Source: Rotaria sp. Silwood1 (taxonomy: Eukaryota; Rotifera; Eurotatoria; Philodinida; Philodinidae). From it: a DNA stretch of 64,000 nt. Position 1 is the stretch's first letter. Every line of letters begins with the position of its first letter. The notes under the pieces are model-generated. The model searched no databases. It worked only from the letters and a program-made list of their open reading frames with translations, and was not told the DNA's origin. This document shows, one piece after another, positions 50,015-61,749 of the stretch. A program made the position numbers and the translations under genes. The DNA lies in NCBI GenBank assembly GCA_905250075.1, contig CAJNOP010000871.1:1-64000 (forward strand). Reading direction: 5' to 3'.

Positions 50015-53000
50015 TTAGAATGAATGATTACTTTTACTTTCATCAATATCATTTATTTGTCCAGGTAAGATATCGGGACGCATTCTTTCAATATCATCTA
50101 ATGGACTAGTACTACATAGTAAATCATCATGACTTCGTGCTAATGGACAACATAATGGATCGGAATTCATTGAACCAACAGATGCTGAATTTATATGTTC
50201 ACACCAAGATTTATCTATTGGAATTTCATCACAAACCATTAATAAATTTGATGATGAAGAATATTTCTAATAAATTGTAAAAAAAAAGTTTTATTGAACA
50301 AATATTCGATAAATATTACTTTCGGAGGTGATCGATTTACTTGACGTTGATGATTATGATGATAATTTCGAAGAATATTAGCAAATGCTCGCATTTCTTT
50401 TGGATATGGTGTTGGATTACGAACAAGTTGTCGCTGAGAAGAAGAAAAAAAACGACCAGGAAAATTAATATCAATAAAAATCAAAACTATTTTACTGGTT
50501 CATCAATTATATCATTAGCAAAACGAAGTGTTATTGGACGATGTGTATAATCAATTGTTTGTTCGGCAATAAATCGATTTTCTACAAAATACAAAAAAAT
50601 TTTTTTTTTTTTCATATCAATATTTTATATAACAAATTATTCATACTTGATGTATGTCGATTCATTGAAGGATCAGTTTGTGGTAAAAGTATACATGTAA
50701 GTACACGTTGACCTGTTGTTGGATGACGTTCTTGTTCGAAAGCAATTAAAGGTTTTGCCTAGAACGAAAAAAAAGCAACGAGTCATAAGAAAGTAGCAAA
50801 AAAAAATAATAATCACTTGAAAAACTGCTTTACATTCAAAAGTGATAAATGAAATTATATATACGGATATCAAATGTAATAGGAAAGATGAAAAAAACTA
50901 TCTTGTAAAATATTTGATTTTTTTTTTGTTTTGATTACAAACTAACGAGGGAACATATTTAGGTGCCGGACGCCGTTCGAGTCCAGATTTTGATCTGAAA
51001 TTTTCAACTCAAACAAACGATCCTTTATCGAAATATTGGATTTTCATATAAACTCGATTTTGAAGACAAGTCAATGAAATGCGACCACCTAAATATGTTC
51101 CTTTGTAATATAAAATCAAAATTGAAAGCTTTAATGAGGATCATCGGATAAGAATAGACTCAAATCTGTTCATTCGATACATTTTTTCACGCTTATTCAG
51201 AAACACTCATTGACATTTGCTTGATTGAAAGAAATATGAATAATTGTACACATTAAAAAAAAAATGATTACAAAATATAACGCACCTATTTTACATATTG
51301 ATAGAGCAATGAACCTGATAATTGAACATTAACTACAACTAGTTAAAGACAAATGTAATGAGAGCGAATGTATTAAGCAGACATATTCTCCCAGTCGGGA
51401 ACTTCTCTTACTTTTGTTTGAAAGTGCTTCTAAGTATAGAAAAATCAAGGTCTTTTTTTTTTAAAACAGTACAAAACTGTTTGTGTATATATATACGAAA
51501 CGCATCAGATATGTAAAAGTTGTTATCAATAATAAAACTATGCTAAAGTGTATACACTGAATACATTTTTGTACAGAATCTCACTTGAGAACAAAATATT
51601 GATTTATTTTTTTTGTCATTAAAATGTCCTAGATGAAAAATTTTTGGATCTTTAAAATCTAAATCACTGGAAAAACCGACTTTTGACATCAATTTTGATA
51701 TGAATAAAATTTATTTTTATACACGAAAGAATTTCCAACATAGAAGTTACAACTTTGTTCATAATCTCAAGAATGAAGGTCCGAAAAAAACGATATATAA
51801 CGCTAATACATACATTTAATCAATAAAAAACTTACTTGATTTTCATTCATCCATAATGCTTGTAAATTTTTAAGTTTTAATAATGTACAAGGTAAATATC
51901 GAAGAAAATTTCCTATTAAAAAACAAAGAATATTTATTAAAATTCTTTCTCGTAAAAATAAAATCTCTTACCGCTAACATTAAGTACTTTCAATAATGAT
52001 AAACGTCCGATTTCATCTGGTAAATTTGTTAAACAATTTGAACGTAATGAAAGTATACTTAAACTTGAACAACTACCAATCTAATTAACAAAAAAAAAAA
52101 AATCATAATTCTTTCGAGACCAAAAAGTATTCTTACAGTTGCTGGTATCGATTGAATTTGATTATGATCTAATGTAAGAAATTGTAAATTATGTAATAAA
52201 CCAATACTTGTTGGTATTGATGTTAAATTATTAAATGATAAATGTAATTCAACTAATGATGTTAAACTAATTAATTTAAAAAAAAGAAAAACTTTTTTTT
52301 GTATTAATAAAAGTTTTTGTTTTTTTATGTTACGTACTTCCCAATATTATTCGGTAAACGTTCAATTTGATTATTATTTGCTGTTAAAATTTCTAAACTA
52401 GTTAAATTAACTAAAAAGAAAAAGAAAATTTCATTTAGTTTAAAAAAAAAAAAAGGACGAAATTATTTTATTACCAATCGAATCCGGCAAACTAATAAGA
52501 AAATTATCTGATACATATAAATCTGTTAATTTACAATCACCAATTGAAGATGGTAATTCAGTTAATTGATTTTGTGATATATCAAGAAAAGTTAGATTTG
52601 TTAATTTATCAATTGACTAAATAAAACATATAAATATATTTATTTTAATATTCAAAACAAAACAAAAAGAATAACAAAAGCAACAACATCATCAAGAAAA
52701 ACACATATGAAATAGGTGAAAGATGATTTACAAAGGGTAATAAGCTTAATACCTTATTTACTCTTTTCTTTTACTAGAAAAATAATAATAATGAAGAAAA
52801 AACATATATATATGTAGAGATCTATAAAATATTAACTTACATCATCTATTGATATTAATTTATTTGAATCAAACCATAATTCTTTAAGAGATGGAAGATT
52901 TGTTAAAACATTAGGCTAAAAAGAAAAAACATTGATTTAAAATAATAAAATTCGTTTTTTTGTTTTTTATTTTAACATACAAATTCAATAAATGAATTAG

Positions 53001-54012
53001 CACCTAAATCTAATCGTTCAAGTTTAGTTAATTTTGGTAATGTAACAGGTAATAATCGCATACGTGTTGCACGCATTTCTAACACTTTTAATTCTGTTAA
53101 CCTAAAAAAAAATAATTTCAATGATATTTTTATTCAAATCATGTTATCTATTGTGAAGATACAAAAAGAAAAAAACGACTCAAGTTATCATAAAACAAAA
53201 AAAAACTACTTTCATATTAAATTGAATATTAATTATCGAGATCATACGTTATTTTTTTATATTTAAATAATTCTAAATTATATTTTCCTACCGTCCAAAA
53301 TTGCCTGGTAAAAATTCTAATAATGTATCATTAAGATATAATTCTTTTAAATTAATTAACATTGTTAATCCTTCACATAATCTAAACAAAATAAATTATT
53401 TATATATTAAAAAACAAGTCAACTAACCTTTCTAATCGATTTGAACTACAATCAACTGATGTTAATAATTTACAATAACGAATATTATCTGGTAGTGATA
53501 TTAAATCTAAATAAGAAAAATAATATTTATATGAAAAACAAAAAACGAAAATATAGACCATTTCGACTTAAATCTAAACGTTCTAAATTTGTAAGACTTG
53601 AAATAGATGGTGGTAAACAATCAAGTTCATTATCAGATAAAATTAAATAACGTAAAACATGACATTGAAATAACCACTAGACAAATTAAAAAACAAAAAT
53701 ATTTTCAAAGATTCTTTTTCTTACTTTTGGTAATTCTTGAAAACAATTTGCTTCTAAATGAAGTTCTTCTAATGTATTTTCATATTGAAGTATATCTTCT
53801 GGTACAGATGATAAGTTTCCATGACTATAATCAACTACTGTTATATCGTCACGTCGTTTTCGACTACTATTACATTTATGTAATAGAGCCAACCTATAGA
53901 AAATAATAACATATAATTATGAAGAAAAAAGTTTGTTGTTTTTTTTGTTTTTTTGTTTAATTAAACTATACCGAACTTTTTTGGCAACTGATGATGGAAA
54001 TGTAAGTGGCAT
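50015..54012 (-). CDS. LAP-family leucine-rich-repeat scaffold without PDZ (Lano/LRRC1-like)
   Basis: Sixteen minus-strand exons run from 54012 to 50015 and splice in frame to 588 residues. They are 54012-53972, 53893-53725, 53676-53559, 53506-53428, 53381-53292, 53101-52981, 52915-52841, 52616-52475, 52410-52338, 52266-52137, 52080-51972, 51912-51836, 50758-50647, 50581-50496, 50433-50341 and 50266-50015. The N-terminus has [16 protein letters not shown] and [16 protein letters not shown], the LAP opening. About fifteen leucine-rich repeats follow. The LAP-specific segment is [18 protein letters not shown] and [13 protein letters not shown]. The C-terminal part is hydrophilic and carries no PDZ domain, like vertebrate LRRC1/Lano and unlike Scribble, Erbin or Densin. 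LAP proteins sit at basolateral membranes and set epithelial polarity. Exon 1 ([13 protein letters not shown]) fits the reading phase exactly. Intron 12 is unusually long, at 1077 nt. Confidence 0.92.
50949..51103. repeat. Small inverted repeat in LAP-gene intron 12
   Basis: GGAACATATTTAGGTG at about 50950-50965 is repeated in inverted orientation at about 51086-51101, with about 120 bases between. The intervening sequence contains GCCGGACGCCG. It resembles the ends of a short non-autonomous element. Confidence 0.5.
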
Positions 54013-55075
54013 TGATAATATGAAAAAAAAAAAAATATTGAATATGAAGTTTTCTCCTTTCTTTCTTTCTCTTTATTGTAAGTGGACATCGTCGTAGAGG
54101 AATAGCGAAAAATGATTACGACAGTGACATCTATTTTGAAAAATATATTAATCACACTATTGTAATATTTATTGGAAAAAAATAAATAATATGATTTGAT
54201 TTGTTTTATATATTATTAATAATTATGAAATGTTTTACTGTTAGATAGGAATCAATTATTGTAACTATACTTATGTGACATTTCGTGCAACTATGCTTCA
54301 TTCTTGATATTGACTATCTTTGCTAATTATATCTTTTTTTTTACTTGTAAAATTTCGGAGAAATAGATTTTTTTTTTGTTACTGAATTTTTCAGCGAAAT
54401 TTTGTAGTTACGCTCTCGTTACTTTCCAAGTTGACTTTTTGAATTCCGTCTTGAAATTTTACATATATAATACTCTTAATGGAACTAGTTCATTCTGAAA
54501 GTGTCAGGTTTTTTTTATTGCTTCTAATTTGACGAAGAAAGTTAAAACTTTCAGAATCAACTAGTTCTGTTAACAGTATTAGTTTTTCAAAGTTTCAAGT
54601 CAAAACTCAAAAGTAAACGTTCCACGTGAACTGATATGATAAGAACGAAGGCCTGGAAAATCAAATCATTTTAAACTTTTCCACACTCGCCAACACTCAT
54701 CAAATAAACATAAACTTGAACCAGAAATGATTTAGCATCTGAAAAAGTTCCCTTAGGAGTATTCCACAATTGAAAACTGTCTATGGATAATGTTTAGAAT
54801 CAAACAATCGACGAAGAAGTTTGAGAATTTTAAGTCTATATCAATGATTATATTTGAGAAAGTATGCAGCTTTACGCGTCCATCTGTGATGTATTATGAC
54901 ATGCCTTATTAAATAGTGTGTTGAAATTCTAACAAAAGTTCCAGGAAAATCTGGCAATAGAATTGCATGATTTATAAGTCGTTATTTTTTAGCATAATTA
55001 CAAGTAGATTTTTGCTGCTATTGCAACAGAAGGAAGTTCAAAAGGTCTGTAGTATATAGTAAGTATATAATACTA
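54013..55075. other. Intergenic upstream of the LAP gene
   Basis: Contains an imperfect inverted repeat at about 54465-54600 (AATGGAACTAGTTCATTCTG facing CAGAATCAACTAGTTCTGTT). The left end, next to 54012, must hold the LAP-gene promoter. No gene is seen. Confidence 0.5.
54465..54600. repeat. Imperfect inverted repeat
   Basis: Arms of about 45 bases with several mismatches. Both contain GAACTAGTT or AACTAGTTC and a CTGAAAGT/ACTTTCAG pair, separated by a T-rich loop of about 40 bases. Confidence 0.6.
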
Positions 55076-55773
55076 ATGTCCATTTCAAAATATAATGTCC
55101 GTCGCCATTTTTTGAATAATTCGAGAACGCAAACAGCTAGAGACCTGCGGATTTCACCAATCGATAAATAAGACAGGGGGACGTCTTTTTCTCAGGTAAT
55201 GTGTAAGGCGAAATCCTTGTAAAACTAGTCATCTCTGAAAAATATGAAAAAGAATGCATGAAAATGACCTGCCATCCAGATGAAAGTTGATTTTGACCTT
55301 TGATTTAGATAGAGGAACTTGAGATCTATAGTTCAAGATAGAATGTAAATACTTTTCTTATTGCATGCTATCGTTGACCAAATGGAACCATCTATTTACA
55401 TGCACAAATAATAGAGAATTTTAATTATTTTTTACTATGTTTTTGCAGTTTTATCATAATAGCTGGACATTTCGATGAAAACGTAAGGAAAAGTAAGAAA
55501 GTGCATTGTATCTTGAACTATAGATCTCAAGTTTCTCTATCTAAATCAAAGGTCAAAATCAACTTTCATCTGGATGGCAGGTCATTTTCATGCATGCTTT
55601 TCCATGTTTTTCAGAGATGACTAGTTTCATAAGGATTTCGCCTTACACATTACCTGAGAAAAAGACGTCCCCCTGTCTTATTTATCGATTGGTGAAATCC
55701 GCAGGTCTCTAGCTGTTTGCGTTCTCGAATTATTCAAAAAATGGCGACGGACATTATATTTTGAAATGGACAT
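55076..55773. mobile_element. Foldback transposon with TA target duplication
   Basis: A 698-bp near-perfect palindrome. The left arm is at 55076 to about 55348 and the right arm at about 55503 to 55773, around a unique centre of about 154 bases. The ends are ATGTCCATTTCAAAATATAA and its reverse complement. TA dinucleotides flank the element at 55074-55075 and 55774-55775. Arms of about 272 bases differ at only a few positions, so the insertion is recent or the arms have been corrected against each other. No transposase frame is present. A TA target site fits a Tc1/mariner-type mobiliser. Confidence 0.8.
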
Positions 55774-55843
55774 TACGATAACTGCATACTATGTAATGCA
55801 TATAATTAGATTTTCAATTTGAAATATACATTTTTCTTAACGA

Positions 55844-55904
55844 CGTGGGTGTTTCGTGTGTGTGCGTATGGGGCGCTGAAGATGCAATCTACACCCACAC
55901 TCTC
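55844..55904. repeat. Telomere-like palindrome
   Basis: A G-rich arm, GTGGGTGTTTCGTGTGTGTG, faces a shorter C-rich arm, CTACACCCACACTC, across a loop with GGGGCGCTGAAG. The arms are unequal in length. Confidence 0.65.
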
Positions 55905-56028
55905 AAAATCATGGCAGATTCAATGACAGCTATAACTTAGGTTTAGATCTTAGAAATTGATTTTGTCTTCTGACTGTCCACTGTGCATCCAGGGGAGAAT
56001 TGAAAAAGTGAATACAAAACGGCAGTGG

Positions 56029-56083
56029 CGTGGGTGAGGTGCGGATGTGTTAAAACAAAACACACCAACTTCCACATCCGCCT
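56029..56083. repeat. Telomere-like palindrome
   Basis: GCGTGGGTGAGGTGCGGATG faces CACACCAACTTCCACATCCG; the inner GCGGATGTGTT/CACATCCGC parts pair best. Only about 125 bases separate it from the preceding copy. Confidence 0.65.
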
Positions 56084-56950
56084 TGAATCTTGACTTTTTG
56101 TCTCCTTTCATATTATCTGAAGAGAAAACTTTTTTTTTTATCTTACGATCTTTCCATTTATTAATTTTTATTACAGATCAAGGTTAAGCAAAAAAGGAAA
56201 ACTATTCTCGAAAATAACATATGTTTTTATGATTGCCATAAATATGAAAAAAACCAACTATTTGTACTATGACCAGTGATGTGTGCCGTAAATCACGAAG
56301 AATTTTCATCGCTCGACATGCTGTAGCACTAGCCAGTTAATCGAATACAAACGAGCCAACGAGAAAACTGAGTATCTTTCAAAACCAGTAGAACTATTGA
56401 TAAGGATTTTCAAGATATTTAGATGGAATCTTATTTGATGATGTCGTAGTTAGAGCTATTATGTAGAGAGAGTTGAAGCATAGAATAGTGTTGATAAGAT
56501 TCATATGCATGTAACTACTAATATTGTCTACAAAAACTGTTAATGATAATGAATATTGTTCTATAAATAAATAGATACCAGTAAAAAAAATTAGACACAA
56601 GCATTTATCGACAGTTGTGAAAGATTTATTGAAGTAATTATTTCAGCTATTGAGTGGTTAACTAAATAGTCTTTTTTTCTAACGAAGAAACACACACAGA
56701 TATTTGCTTGCAAAAGTTCACTCTTCAGATTTACGTACCACCGACCAGCCATTAATTTCAGATAATGATGATGGAATGGTCTCCAATGACGTTGTGTGTA
56801 TGAACTGTGACTACAAACTCAGATCAACACATACTATTAATATAAGGCACTGTATGTGTTGTAGTCGAGCACGCCATTCATTGATGCATGGAGCTCATCA
56901 GGTTAGGATCTAATTCTACATTTTTTACTCGACAAGTATACTCCGTTATG

Positions 56951-57103
56951 TGGGGTGTGTCTGGGTGTGTGGGTGTAGGAGTGTGGGTGGGGGTGTGGGT
57001 GAGGGTGTGGGTATGAGGAACAGCATATCCACACCCACTACCACCCCACGCCCACATCCACACCCCCACTCACACCCACAGCCACACATCCACCCACACC
57101 CTC
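56951..57103. repeat. Largest telomere-like palindrome
   Basis: A G-rich arm of about 70 bases (GGGGTGTGTCTGGGTGTGTG and onwards, with GGGTGT and GGGTGA hexamers) is followed by a spacer of about 15 bases (AGGAACAGCATATCC region) and a C-rich arm of about 75 bases ending CACCCACACCCTCTC. Hexamer phase is kept through most of both arms, close to (TGTGGG)n and (CCCACA)n. Frames through this array encode His/Thr/Pro or Gly/Trp/Cys repeats and are not genes. Confidence 0.85.
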
Positions 57104-57787
57104 TCACAGAAACTTTCTCGTTTTTATTCAATATACAGAACGTTCCTAGAAGCATGATTATTTTACAAACATGAATAACTATATTACTTATCATGCTTGA
57201 AATTAAAAATTTATTTTTCTAGAAAACTCATCTGATGATTAACGTTGACTCTCTTATTTTTCTTTCGTAAGAATACATTAGATATGGGCAGGACTAGTCG
57301 GTTTTCATCTCACTATCGATGTGGATTTGTCTGTAAGTGTGAGAGAAACGGCAGCTTCATCAATCTATCAGCAACCTACACTTTTCTCTTCTTTTTTGAT
57401 ATCAACTTAATCAAAATTACGATTGATTACTATCGATACTAATGTTAGAGTAGTATCGCTCGTCATGAAGCCTGACCAATACTATCTCAAACTTATAAAT
57501 AAATTATAAGTCTATAAAGTATCGTACACACAATAGAACATTTTCTCAAAAAACAAAAAATGTTAGTTTTTTTCTAATACTACATGGTCGTTTATGCATT
57601 TTCAATCTAGAACCTCTTCGTTTCTATACAAACAATAATTCTTTAGAGTATAAAGGAATTTCTTTATATTCTACTAAATGAAAAACCGATCGATAATATC
57701 ACCTACTATAATGTTTTGATTATCAAAAATCAACTAACATTTGCGTTTAAGCAGATCTTGTTTAAGCCATACATTAAATAGTTCTTT
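57104..57787. other. Intergenic, no gene seen
   Basis: AT-rich, with no supported exon or repeat. Confidence 0.45.
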
Positions 57788-58095
57788 TTACAAATAGCTG
57801 CTTGAAGTACCAGTCAAGTCTCTAGATTTTTCCGGAACTTCACGTTCATGCAGGCTCATAATTAACTTCTGTTCTTCATTGACAGCAATGATCTGCTCCC
57901 GCATTATCGGGTAGTCAGAGGTCATTTTCATTGATTCATAAACGCCGGATCATTTCTTTTGCGTTTGCATATGAACAATGCCACTCAAATCATTTTGTTT
58001 TTGATTATCACGAAAATAATTTTTGTTCGTTTATCACTTGCATCAAACCAATCTAAAACGGCTTCTATTTGAGACTCCAGTTGAATTGATAAGAA
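57788..58095 (-). pseudogene. Decayed protein-coding fragment, unknown
   Basis: On the minus strand three coding-like pieces in different frames follow each other. They are IQLESQIEAVLDWFDASDKRT, then YFRDNQKQNDLSGIVHMQTQ, then DYPIMREQIIAVNEEQKLIM with LHEREVPEKSRDL up to TAA at 57788-57790. Base composition is more balanced than the surroundings. At least two frame changes are needed to read through, with no good splice sites. The family is not recognised. Confidence 0.45.
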
Positions 58096-58179
58096 AATGA
58101 GAAAATTGTGTACTTGCATGACAGAGCTTATGGAGAAGATTACTTATTTTGCCATGATTATCTTTCAATAGTTTGTTCC

Positions 58180-58248
58180 GGGTGTGGGTTTAAATATAGA
58201 TGGAATGAATATGCAAACCGATACACCAATACCAACATTCACACCCAA
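58180..58248. repeat. Telomere-like palindrome
   Basis: The outer ends are GGGTGTGGGTTT on the left and CATTCACACCCAAC on the right. The centre is AT-rich and degenerate (ATAGATGGAATG, ACACCAATACCAAC). Confidence 0.65.
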
Positions 58249-58249
58249 C

Positions 58250-59169
58250 TTTGAAATTATATAAAATGTGATAATTTCATTTGATAGAGCTCATCAATAT
58301 GTATTTGAAATGAGTTGCTGGATAAATCATAGATGAAAATAATGGAGTCTGAAACGACCTTCATCTATTTGATTTTGTATATATATTTTTCAACCACGTG
58401 TGTGTTTTCTCTTTCTTTCCTGTACATGCAACTGTTGGCAAAGACAAGTATGTACATCAATTCTTTTCTGTTGCACCGTTGCTTTCGTTTTATTCGATAC
58501 AGAAGAACAGTGACATTTTACTACAAAACGCCATCATGTTTGGATGATGTATTGGATACAATGCAGCATTAAATTCGTTACTTTTTCATGCTTATTTTCT
58601 ATTACTGTTCAGTTACAAGTGAGTTCTTCTTCTTCAATCGAATTTGTCTCGTGTTGTTCAGTACTAAGCCTTTCTTTTTCGGCATTTCCATGACAACAAT
58701 ACTCACTCAGTAATATTTACTTTATACTAATTGAATGACACGTTCTCTAACGGGGAATCACCTGTTAGGACCGCCATCTATATAACAAATATAGATGGAT
58801 GGTCACTCTGTTTTTATTATAATTCTCTTTCTCTAGTCAGATAAAAAAAAACGTTGTTGTTTTCACCTCCAAGATGAAGGTTTGGTTGTTGCTATTTTTC
58901 TTGTTTTGTGGAAAATTATTTTCTTACTTCTTTTTTTAAATAAAAGAACTTAGAAACCTAACACCAGCAACAATCTATTTGTGACATTGAGTAGACAGGT
59001 TTCGGTTTATTTGAGGGATGCCACGTTTTACATGATTTATAATCGATATTGATGAAGTTTTATTGTGGCTTTAGTTACTTCAAAGATTATTAATACAAGT
59101 CTTCTAGTTCTGTACTAGAGTCACCTTAAAAGTCTTTCAAAAACTTCAGCATTTATCACATTAAAAAAG
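58250..59169. other. Intergenic upstream of glycine-rich-domain gene
   Basis: A short frame at 58874 starts [16 protein letters not shown] and stops after 21 codons. It looks like a signal peptide but nothing follows. No other gene is seen. Confidence 0.4.
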
Positions 59170-60144
59170 ATGGGCAATGTATCAGCATCCTCCATACCAC
59201 ATTTGACAACGCATATTCGTACGAGTAGTGGTACCATGTTCCGTCTATTCTATTTCGATTTGGTTGATCACATTCTGTTACTTCGGCAAGTGATCGCTCA
59301 TCCGAAAATGATAGAGAAGGGAGACAAATTAAAATTTTTCATTGAAGACTATTGTCACCGAATGTCTGGCAATCAGATGATGAGTAAATTTCAACAATCA
59401 AAACTTCCATGGCAAATCGATTGGATTTGGCACGTACATCGTCTTCATCCTATAGCATATTACAACGATTGTATCAAACAAATTCCAGGCAGTTATTTTA
59501 TTGATAAAAAAATTCGAAAATTAACAATAGATGAATATCAGAAACAGAATGGCGTTAGCTCACAGGAACCAAGCCATAACCAAACAACTTTCATTCCTTC
59601 AGTCGATATGATGAAAGCTGTATTGAGTCAACGTAATTTCCTCGAAAAATTTCAAAAACATAAATTCTACTCGCTGAACTTGGAACACATGGATCTGACA
59701 TCGTTCGAACAAATTGTAGAAAACTACGTATCATTTATGAAATTAGCAAGAAAAAATACAATAATTATTCCAACATTTGATATTGATTTGATGTGGCATA
59801 CACACATGAGATATCCATTGAGTTATCTGGAATTTTCTAAAGCTGTATGTGGTTTTGTACTTGATCATGACGATTCAATAGCTCCACCAGTATTAATCGA
59901 TGCTTACCAAGATACAGCTGATCGATGGAAAAAAGCTTATCAATCAGAATATGGTCAACACGTTGATCAAAATTATTCACGCAAGTTTCTCGATTTTAGC
60001 CGCTGTGCAATGATTCACAAGTCTGAAGAGGAAAAACGACCAAACCATAAAAACTCCGGCGGATGTGGAGGTTGGTGGGGAACTGTAGATGGAGGTACAG
60101 ATAGCGCTGGAAGTTCATGTGGAAGTGGTTGTGGAGGAGACTAA
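59170..60144 (+). CDS. Glycine-rich domain protein (GRDP, DUF1399-type), intronless
   Basis: A single open frame of 324 residues. Two copies of the family's His motif are present: DWIWHVHRLHP, with WHVH at 87-90, and DIDLMWHTHMRYP, with WHTH at 209-212. Each is followed by a Tyr-rich helix (AYYNDC and SYLEFSK). The C-terminus from about residue 292 is rich in Gly and Cys (GGCGGWWGT and GSSCGSGCGGD). This layout matches the glycine-rich-domain proteins known from plants, fungi and some animals; their biochemical role is poorly defined. The lack of introns and the more balanced codon use contrast with nearby conserved genes. Telomere-like palindromes lie about 0.9 kb upstream and 0.75 kb downstream. 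Foreign origin is possible but unproven. A possible AATAAA follows near 60290. Confidence 0.82.
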   Translation: MGNVSASSIPHLTTHIRTSSGTMFRLFYFDLVDHILLLRQVIAHPKMIEKGDKLKFFIEDYCHRMSGNQMMSKFQQSKLPWQIDWIWHVHRLHPIAYYNDCIKQIPGSYFIDKKIRKLTIDEYQKQNGVSSQEPSHNQTTFIPSVDMMKAVLSQRNFLEKFQKHKFYSLNLEHMDLTSFEQIVENYVSFMKLARKNTIIIPTFDIDLMWHTHMRYPLSYLEFSKAVCGFVLDHDDSIAPPVLIDAYQDTADRWKKAYQSEYGQHVDQNYSRKFLDFSRCAMIHKSEEEKRPNHKNSGGCGGWWGTVDGGTDSAGSSCGSGCGGD

Positions 60145-60515
60145 GAATTGATCTTGCTGTACTCATTGTGTGACTACTTTAAAGTTTCACTGAAATCAAT
60201 CCTTCGATGAATATAAGAATTATTAATATCCCCAAGAACAAATTCTTCTGCACAAGTTTCAGCAATAGATGTGAGCAGTTCTATTCTGAAATAAAAATAC
60301 TGAAAAGATTTGATAGTCTTGTTCGATATCGATCAAGATTATTCACAGTCTGCTAATAGATGAAAGAATGTCTTCTGATAGAAAGAGAGTATGTACAAGT
60401 AAAGTAAGTACCTGAGCCATGGGATAAATACGAAATATCACGATACTTTTCTGCTTTGCCTATGTTAATCTATGGAATATTTTTCTCTTTTATAATATTG
60501 GTTTTCTAATAAATA
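60145..60515. other. Intergenic, 3' flank of glycine-rich-domain gene
   Basis: Nothing beyond the likely 3' UTR of the preceding gene. Confidence 0.5.
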
Positions 60516-61437
60516 CAGGTACTTCAAAAAGAATCCGGGCACCCGTATGTTCTTTCGTATTTCTTGATTTTCGAAGCAGAAACAAGAGATGAAATTTTTC
60601 TTTTTTCATCAGTGAATAGCCCTTAGTTTGAACTAATTAGTTTCTCTATGAGAGCTAGCAAATTTTGACTATCATCTTGAATTACAAGAAGGTTTCTAAT
60701 GAAAATGTCTGATTTTCCAATATGTTAGGTGCTCGCTTTCCTTATATAGCAATTATATTATTTGTATAGCGCTAGAACGAACAAAGCGAGCTCTCTTTGT
60801 TCACATAATAGTTCAACGAAGAGAGATTATTTTCCCAAGGTAAATTGCTTTGAAACAAATCAGATTCTTGACCATGCTTAATACAATAGTACGAGAAAAA
60901 GAGTGTGCAGGTTGGTATGAATGTCTATATAGAGTAGCGTATGTGGCTGTCAATGTAGAGTGATGTGTGTGAGTGTAAGCGTTGGTGTGGATGTGAATGC
61001 AGGTATGTTGATATCCTTGAAAGCAAGATTGATAAACCTACACCCACACCCACATTCTTGTTCTCGTACTGTCGTATTAATCATGGTCAAGAATCTGATT
61101 TGTTTCAAAACAGTTTACCTTGGAAAAATTATCTCTCTTCATTGAGCTATTATGCGAACAAAGAGAACTCGCTTTGTTCGTTCTAGCGCTGTACAAATAA
61201 TGTAATTGTTATGTCAGGAAAGCGGGCACCTATGATATTGGAAAATCAAACATTTTCATTAGAAACGTTCTTGTAATTCAAGATGATAGTCAAAATTGCT
61301 GTTTTTCATAGGAAAACTAGTTCGAAGTAAGGGCTATCCACTGATAAAAAAAGAAAAATTTCATCTCTTGTTTCCGCTTCGAAAACCAAGAAACACGAAA
61401 GAACATGCGGGTATCCAGATACTTTTTGAATTACCTG
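60516..61437. mobile_element. Mariner-like foldback element with telomere-like centre
   Basis: A 922-bp palindrome. The left arm, 60516 to about 60905, is the inverted counterpart of the right arm, about 61055 to 61437. The ends are CAGGTACTTCAAAAAG and its slightly diverged counterpart, and TA flanks both sides (60514-60515 and 61438-61439). TACAGG at the end with a TA duplication is typical of Tc1/mariner elements, so this is likely a non-autonomous relative. Arms of about 385 bases have diverged more than those of the 55 kb foldback. The unique centre (60901-61054) is a telomere-like hexamer palindrome instead of a transposase gene. Confidence 0.8.
60901..61054. repeat. Telomere-like palindrome inside a foldback element
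   Basis: A long TG-rich arm with six-base periodicity (GAGTGTGCAGG, GTGTGTGAGTGTAAGC, GGTGTGGATGTGAATG) is followed by a short C-rich arm (CTACACCCACACCCACATTC). It lies exactly at the symmetry centre of the 60516-61437 palindrome. Confidence 0.7.
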
Positions 61438-61749
61438 TAGGGTACATAAAGACGACTTATTTGTTTTTATTTTGAAATATGATAAATGGTTTTTTATGAG
61501 ATTTCGTCTTATAACCTTTTCTTTCTGGTTTTTCGATTATATATTTGTACATAGTATATAAAGTACGTTTTAATCGGTACTACTATTTTGTTAGAAAAAT
61601 AAACAATTTTTTCTTCGTGTGCCTCAAGAGTCGACTCCTGGAACCCATATTTGGGGGTACAGTAAATTTCAAAGACCTAGTCTCCCCATCATTAGGGCAG
61701 CGGTTATACAAACAACCAACGGAAGGGGCACCCAATCTATGGGGCAAAG

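Noticed and set aside
56704..56913. Frame with VVCMNCDYKL and RHCMCCSRARH, suggesting a small zinc-binding exon
   Set aside because: A possible donor follows at about 56900, but no partner exon, start codon or family was found.
56878..57194. Overlapping His/Thr/Pro and Gly/Trp/Cys-rich frames on both strands
   Set aside because: Artefacts of the large telomere-like palindrome at 56951-57103.
58874..58939. Signal-peptide-like start [16 protein letters not shown]
   Set aside because: Ends after 21 codons in a T-rich run with no downstream exon.
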